From contig NZ_JADCNH010000027.1 in assembly GCF_018904615.1 (NCBI RefSeq), forward strand, positions 1 through 53,774: a stretch of 53,774 bases of DNA, read 5' to 3'. Position 1 is the stretch's first letter; each line of letters opens with the position of its first letter. The stretch comes from Verticiella alkaliphila. Lineage in GTDB: Bacteria > Pseudomonadota > Gammaproteobacteria > Burkholderiales > Burkholderiaceae_B. The position numbers were made by a program, and so were the translations under genes. Positions 50,163-53,774 of the stretch are shown here, in pieces. The notes under the pieces were generated by a model. That model saw only the letters and a program-made list of their open reading frames with translations, made no database searches and was not told where the DNA came from.

Positions 50163-51074
50163 ATGACCCCTGAGCAACTCCTCACCTTCGCCGTGGTCGC
50201 TGAAACCGGGGCCATTGGTCGTGCGGCCGAGCGGCTGCACCTCACGCAGCCCGCAGTGTCGGGACAGTTGCGTCTGTTGCAGGAATCCTTCGGGCAGCCC
50301 CTGTATCGGCGAGAGGGTCGAGGCATCCGCCTGACGGCAGCGGGCGAACAACTCGCCGGCGTTGCCCGCCAGCTACGGCAAAGTTTTCAGCGCGCCACGG
50401 CGTTGCGCGTGGCGTTGGCCGGGATGCAGGGCGGCGCGCTCGCCATCGGCGCCAGCACGACGCCCGCGAGCTACCTGCTGCCGTACGTGGTGGCCGCGTT
50501 CCGCCGCGAACACCCTGGCGTGGCCGTCACCCTCACCAGCGGCAACACCGAGGCCATCGTGCGTGACCTGGCTCGGTTCGATGTCGCGTTCATCGAGGGC
50601 GACGTGCCGGCCGAGTTGCCCACCGATCTGGCGGTGCATGCCTGGGCCGACGACGAAATCGTGGCGCTCGTGCGTGAGGATCATCCGCTCGCGCCCCACC
50701 CCCCCGGGGGCGACGCCCTGCCAGTGGTCTCTTTGCGAGCCTTGAGCGCCCATCCGCTGGTCATGCGCGAGGCCGGCTCCGGCGTGCGCCACCAGGTGAG
50801 TCAGGCATTCGTCCGCGCCGGCCTGCCGATGCAGGTATCACTGGAACTGGCCGGCGTGGAGGGGGTGCGCGAGGCGGTGCGAGCGGGGCTGGGCGTCGGG
50901 TTCGTCTCCGCGATGGCGGTGCCGCGTGGGGAGCCGGCGCTGCGTGCCCTTCGCCTGGGCAAGCGCGGCCTGCCGCGACACATCCATGCGCTGGTGCCCC
51001 ACGCCGATGCACTTGGCGGGCCCGCGCTGGCATTTCTGGCCGCTTGCCGGCTCCCAGGGCGACTACAATCCTAG
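50163..51074 (+). CDS. LysR family transcriptional regulator (YeiE-like)
   Basis: A 303-residue LysR regulator: an N-terminal winged helix (about 5-65; GRAAERLHLTQPAVSGQLR, LYRREGRGIRLTAAG) and a two-lobed effector domain from residue 92. ATG at 50163 starts MTPEQLLTFAVVAETG; GTG at 50145 is an in-frame alternative with no support. Predicted to control the divergent yeiH gene in response to a sulfur-containing effector; in enterobacteria YeiE senses sulfite. Effector here unknown. Confidence 0.92.
   Translation: MTPEQLLTFAVVAETGAIGRAAERLHLTQPAVSGQLRLLQESFGQPLYRREGRGIRLTAAGEQLAGVARQLRQSFQRATALRVALAGMQGGALAIGASTTPASYLLPYVVAAFRREHPGVAVTLTSGNTEAIVRDLARFDVAFIEGDVPAELPTDLAVHAWADDEIVALVREDHPLAPHPPGGDALPVVSLRALSAHPLVMREAGSGVRHQVSQAFVRAGLPMQVSLELAGVEGVREAVRAGLGVGFVSAMAVPRGEPALRALRLGKRGLPRHIHALVPHADALGGPALAFLAACRLPGRLQS
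51064..51069 (+). promoter_or_regulatory. Possible -10 box for the leader-mgtE transcript
   Basis: TACAAT within the last codons of the LysR gene, in a decamer (CTACAATCCT) identical to one upstream of Anbu. No strong -35. Confidence 0.3.
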
Positions 51075-51129
51075 CCCGACCGCGATCCCCCGGGGTTTTC
51101 CCGACGCACCGCTTCATTCCGGAGAGTCC

Positions 51130-51240
51130 ATGTCCCCGATCCGCCAGCGCCTTTCGTCGCGTGACGTCGCCATGAGCGACCAGCACAGTCATGCCTGCGC
51201 GGCCTGTGCCGGGACGGCTCGCCCGGGAGGCATGGCATGA
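51130..51240 (+). CDS. 36-residue Cys/His-containing reading frame coupled to mgtE
   Basis: A small frame with ATG at 51130 preceded by GGAGAG (three bases away) and ending TGA at 51238-51240, which overlaps the mgtE ATG as ATGA. The middle has HSHACAACAG (His-x-His-x-Cys-x-x-Cys), a plausible metal-binding cluster. It could be a leader peptide whose translation controls mgtE, or a chance frame. An M-box riboswitch was not recognised. Part of the sequence also carries the mgtE Shine-Dalgarno (GGGAGG, 51225-51230). Confidence 0.45.
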   Translation: MSPIRQRLSSRDVAMSDQHSHACAACAGTARPGGMA

Positions 51241-52700
51241 GCGGCTTGCCGGTCAACTTCAAGCCCGGCCGTCGCCTGGATCCGGAAGACGCGGAGATCG
51301 CGCTCTCCGAAGTGCAACGCCTGCTGCATCGCCAGCAGGTGGTGCAGGAGCTCGTGCATCGCCAGGAAGAGGGCGATCAGCGCGCGGATCTGGTCGAGAG
51401 CGTGCTGCAGCGCACGCACGATGCGCAGTTGCAGAATCTGCTGCAGGGCCTGCATCCGGCGGATATCGCCTTCATTCTCGAGTCGCTCCCGCGCGACGAG
51501 CGCCAGCACGTCTGGAATCTCGTCAAGGCCGAGCACGATGCGCAGGTGCTGCTCGAGGTGGGCGATCGCGTGCGCGAATCGCTGGTCGAGGTCATGGACC
51601 GCGACGATCTCCTTGCCGCGGCCGAGAATCTCGATGCCGACGAGCTCGCCGATCTCGCCCCCGATCTGCCGCCCGACGTGGTGGCCGAAGTCCAGCAGGG
51701 GCTGACCGAGCAGGAGCGCGCGCGCCTGTCCGCGGCCATGAGCTATCCGGACGGCACCGTGGGCGCCATCATGGATTTCGACATGGTGCGCGTGCGCCAT
51801 GACGTGACGCTCGAAGTCGTGCTGCGCTACCTGCGCCGTCTGCCCGAGCTCGCCGATCACACCGACCAGATCTTCGTCGTGGACCGCAATGAGCGGCTGC
51901 AGGGCACGCTCTATGTGACGCGCATCCTGGTAAGCGAGCCCGAGACGGCCGTGTCGGACGTGATGGATTCCGACATGCTCACCCTGCAGCCGCACGACGA
52001 AGCCGACGATGCGGCCCGCGCGTTCGAGCGCTACGACCTCGTGTCCGCCCCGGTGGTGGACACCCAGGGTCGACTGATCGGCCGCGTGACCGTCAACGAA
52101 GTGCTCGACGTGATCCGCGAGGCCTCCGAGGAGCAGGCCCTGTCCAAGGCCGGTCTGCAGGAAGAGGACTTGTTCGCTCCCGTGCGCCAGTCCGTGCGCA
52201 ACCGCGCCCCCTGGCTGCTCGTGAACCTGTGCACCGCGGGGATCGCCTCCTTCGTGGCCTCGCGTTTCGAGGACACGGTGAGTCACATCGTGATCCTGGC
52301 GTTCCTCATGTCGATCGTCGCCGGGATCGGTGGCAACTCCGGCAATCAGACGATGACCATGGTGATCCGCGCGCTCGCCACGGGCCGCATCAATCCGAAC
52401 AATGTGCGCCGCCTTATCAAGCGTGAGATCCTGGTCACCTCGTTCACGGCCATCCTGGGCAGCCTCACGGCGGCCACCATCGCCTACTTCGTTTCCGGCT
52501 CGCTCTCGCTGGGCCTGGTGATGATGGGGGCGATGATCGCCAACATGCTGGTGGGGGCCTCCATCGGCATGCTCGTGCCGCTGCTGCGGGATCGCTTCGG
52601 TCGCGATCCTGCCATTGGCTCTTCGGTGCTGCTCACCTTCGCCACGGATTCGCTGGGGTTCTTCATCTTCCTCGGCCTGGCCACCATCTTCCTACTGTAG
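51237..52700 (+). CDS. mgtE: Magnesium transporter MgtE
   Basis: A 487-residue Mg2+ channel: a cytoplasmic N-domain (about 25-140, LQGLHPADIAFILESLP), a CBS pair (about 150-280, YPDGTVGAIMDFDMVRV and VVDTQGRLIGRVTVNEVLDVI), a plug helix, and five TM helices with the pore motif GIGGNSGNQTM. Intracellular Mg2+ binds the N/CBS domains and closes the pore. The ATG at 51237 has GGGAGG six bases upstream and overlaps the small frame before it by four bases. Confidence 0.96.
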   Translation: MSGLPVNFKPGRRLDPEDAEIALSEVQRLLHRQQVVQELVHRQEEGDQRADLVESVLQRTHDAQLQNLLQGLHPADIAFILESLPRDERQHVWNLVKAEHDAQVLLEVGDRVRESLVEVMDRDDLLAAAENLDADELADLAPDLPPDVVAEVQQGLTEQERARLSAAMSYPDGTVGAIMDFDMVRVRHDVTLEVVLRYLRRLPELADHTDQIFVVDRNERLQGTLYVTRILVSEPETAVSDVMDSDMLTLQPHDEADDAARAFERYDLVSAPVVDTQGRLIGRVTVNEVLDVIREASEEQALSKAGLQEEDLFAPVRQSVRNRAPWLLVNLCTAGIASFVASRFEDTVSHIVILAFLMSIVAGIGGNSGNQTMTMVIRALATGRINPNNVRRLIKREILVTSFTAILGSLTAATIAYFVSGSLSLGLVMMGAMIANMLVGASIGMLVPLLRDRFGRDPAIGSSVLLTFATDSLGFFIFLGLATIFLL

Positions 52701-52702
52701 TC

Positions 52703-53700
52703 ATGCGCGAGGCATCCCCCACGCCCGAGGGGCCGGTACTCGCCGCCGCGGATGCTGTCCCCGCCACGCATGGGGGCGTGCCGTTCAGCCCGCGGTTCGG
52801 CGATGTCTACCATGCCCACATCGGTGCACTGGCGCAGGCGCAGCACGTGTTCCTGCAGGGCAATGGCCTGCCTGAGCGCTGGCGCGGCCGCGATGCCTTC
52901 ACCGTGGCCGAGACGGGATTCGGGCTGGGCCTGAACTTCCTCGCGCTCTGGCAGGCCTGGCGCGAGGACTCGGCGCGCTGCGCCCGGCTGCATGTGCTGT
53001 CGGTCGAGGCCTATCCCTTCACGCAGGACGATCTGACGCGCTGGCTCGGTGCCATCGTGCCGCCCGCCTTGCAGGGGCTGGCTGACGCCTTGATCGCCGC
53101 CTGGCCGTTGCCCCTGCCGGGCCAGCACCGGCTGGTGTTCGAGGGTGGGGCCGTGTCGCTCACCCTGTGCCTGGGCCAGGCGCAGACGATGGTGCCGCAG
53201 TGGCAGGCCGCCGTGAACGCCTATTTCCTGGACGGCTTCTCGCCGGCGCGCAATCCGCAGATGTGGAGCCCGGCGCTCATGCAGGCCCTGGCGGCGCACG
53301 CCGCACCGGGTGCCACGGCCGCCACCTGGACCAGTGCAGGGGCAGTGCGCCGGGCGTTGACCGAGGCCGGCTTTGCGGTGCGCAAGGTGCCGGGCTTCGC
53401 TGGCAAGCGGGACATGACCGTCGGGCGACATGCAGAAGGCGGCGCGCTGGGAAGGGCAGTCCTCGCGCACGCGCGCAGACCGGGCACCGCGCTCGTGATC
53501 GGTGCAGGCGTCGCGGGCGCAGGCGCCGCGGACGCGCTGGCCCAGGCTGGCTGGTCGGTGCGGGTGCTGGCGTGCGCGGCGCCGCACGAGGCAGGCCATG
53601 TGGCCGCGGCGCTCACGCCGCAGGTGGATCGCGAAGACAGCGTGCGCTCCCGACTCGCACGCGCCGGCGCGCTCGCTGCCGCCCGGCGCTGGGCGCCCAC
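52703..53700 (+). CDS. mnmC: tRNA 5-methylaminomethyl-2-thiouridine biosynthesis bifunctional protein, truncated at the right edge
   Basis: About 332 residues of a protein normally ~620-660 long. The MnmD methyltransferase domain is complete: FGDVYHA, ETGFGLGLNFLALW (SAM loop), LDGFSPARNPQMW and a C-terminal GFAGKRDMTVG. The FAD oxidoreductase domain starts with VIGAGVAGAGAADALA (dinucleotide fold) and ends abruptly after RSRLARAGALAAARRW at about 53695. Beyond that the frame stays open but reads antisense lysC. It modifies the wobble uridine of tRNAs for Lys, Glu and Gln. It starts two bases after mgtE. Confidence 0.9.
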
Positions 53701-53774
53701 GGAGGTCTTGATCTCGCTCGTGCTGATCATCTGGATGTTGATGCCTTCCTGCGACAGCGTCTGGAACATCAGGC
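53698..53774 (-). CDS. lysC: Aspartate kinase C-terminal fragment, inverted at the window edge
   Basis: Read on the minus strand from the right edge, the sequence gives (L)MFQTLSQEGINIQMISTSE followed by IKTSV, the hallmark ACT-domain segment of aspartate kinase. It stops matching immediately after Val at 53698, where normal kinases continue with a further Val-Ile, and runs into antisense mnmC. Only 25 residues are present. Most likely an assembly or read chimera; a real rearrangement is possible. Confidence 0.8.

Noticed and set aside
51075-51236. M-box riboswitch upstream of mgtE
   Set aside because: The gap is short, mostly occupied by the small reading frame, and no M-box conserved core was recognised.

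Overview
The window looks like chromosomal DNA of a high-GC betaproteobacterium, most likely Burkholderiales and Alcaligenaceae-like. Reasons: a Burkholderia/Bordetella-type trimeric porin, the lpxC-DUF721-M23-secA gene order, a class A RNase P RNA, and a fatty acid oxidation operon of long FadE / HAD-first FadB / thiolase / enoyl-CoA hydratase. The assignment rests on recognised families and gene order, not on a search. The last ~75 bases are an antisense fragment of aspartate kinase fused to a broken mnmC, so the right edge is probably a chimeric contig end.

Layout. 0.1-1.6 kb (minus): tspO and transaldolase. 1.8-6.7 kb (plus): a porin overlapping an ABC ATPase by one base, then a periplasmic binding protein and a fused double permease; this is an outer-to-inner-membrane uptake operon of the FbpABC/AfuABC type with unclear substrate. 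6.7-8.3 kb (minus): a lone, lower-GC gene for a 521-residue protein whose C-terminus carries an R-x4-H HEPN ribonuclease motif; an orphan plus-strand terminator and stem-loop lie next to its start. 8.5-9.7 kb: an MFS transporter. 9.8-14.3 kb: carA-carB. 14.7-15.8 kb: an RTX/DUF4214 secreted protein.

15.9-23.6 kb: a TonB-dependent siderophore receptor (minus, Fur box) divergent from a four-gene cluster: circularly permuted ATP-grasp, alpha-E, transglutaminase with a glutamine-rich tail, and the Anbu proteasome-like peptidase. A Fes/IroE-like esterase (minus, possible Fur half-site) lies on the far side. The proteolysis/peptide cluster therefore sits between two siderophore-use genes. 23.8-30.6 kb: a TetR repressor and its beta-oxidation operon. 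30.7-34.2 kb: a 14-helix MFS exporter, a frameshifted CoxG-like gene and a PQQ-dependent aldose dehydrogenase.

34.3-40.8 kb: rnpB, a stand-alone gcvH, lpxC, a DciA-like gene, an M23 peptidase and secA. 40.9-44.6 kb (minus): a complete siaABCD phosphatase / kinase / anti-anti-sigma / diguanylate cyclase operon. 44.9-50.0 kb: suhB, fadD, an M20 amidohydrolase and yeiH. 50.2-53.7 kb: a LysR regulator divergent from yeiH, a 36-codon Cys/His-containing reading frame coupled to mgtE, and truncated mnmC.

No IS element, integrase, CRISPR array or tRNA was recognised. The least explained parts are the HEPN island, the Anbu cluster with its iron neighbours, and the small reading frame coupled to mgtE.
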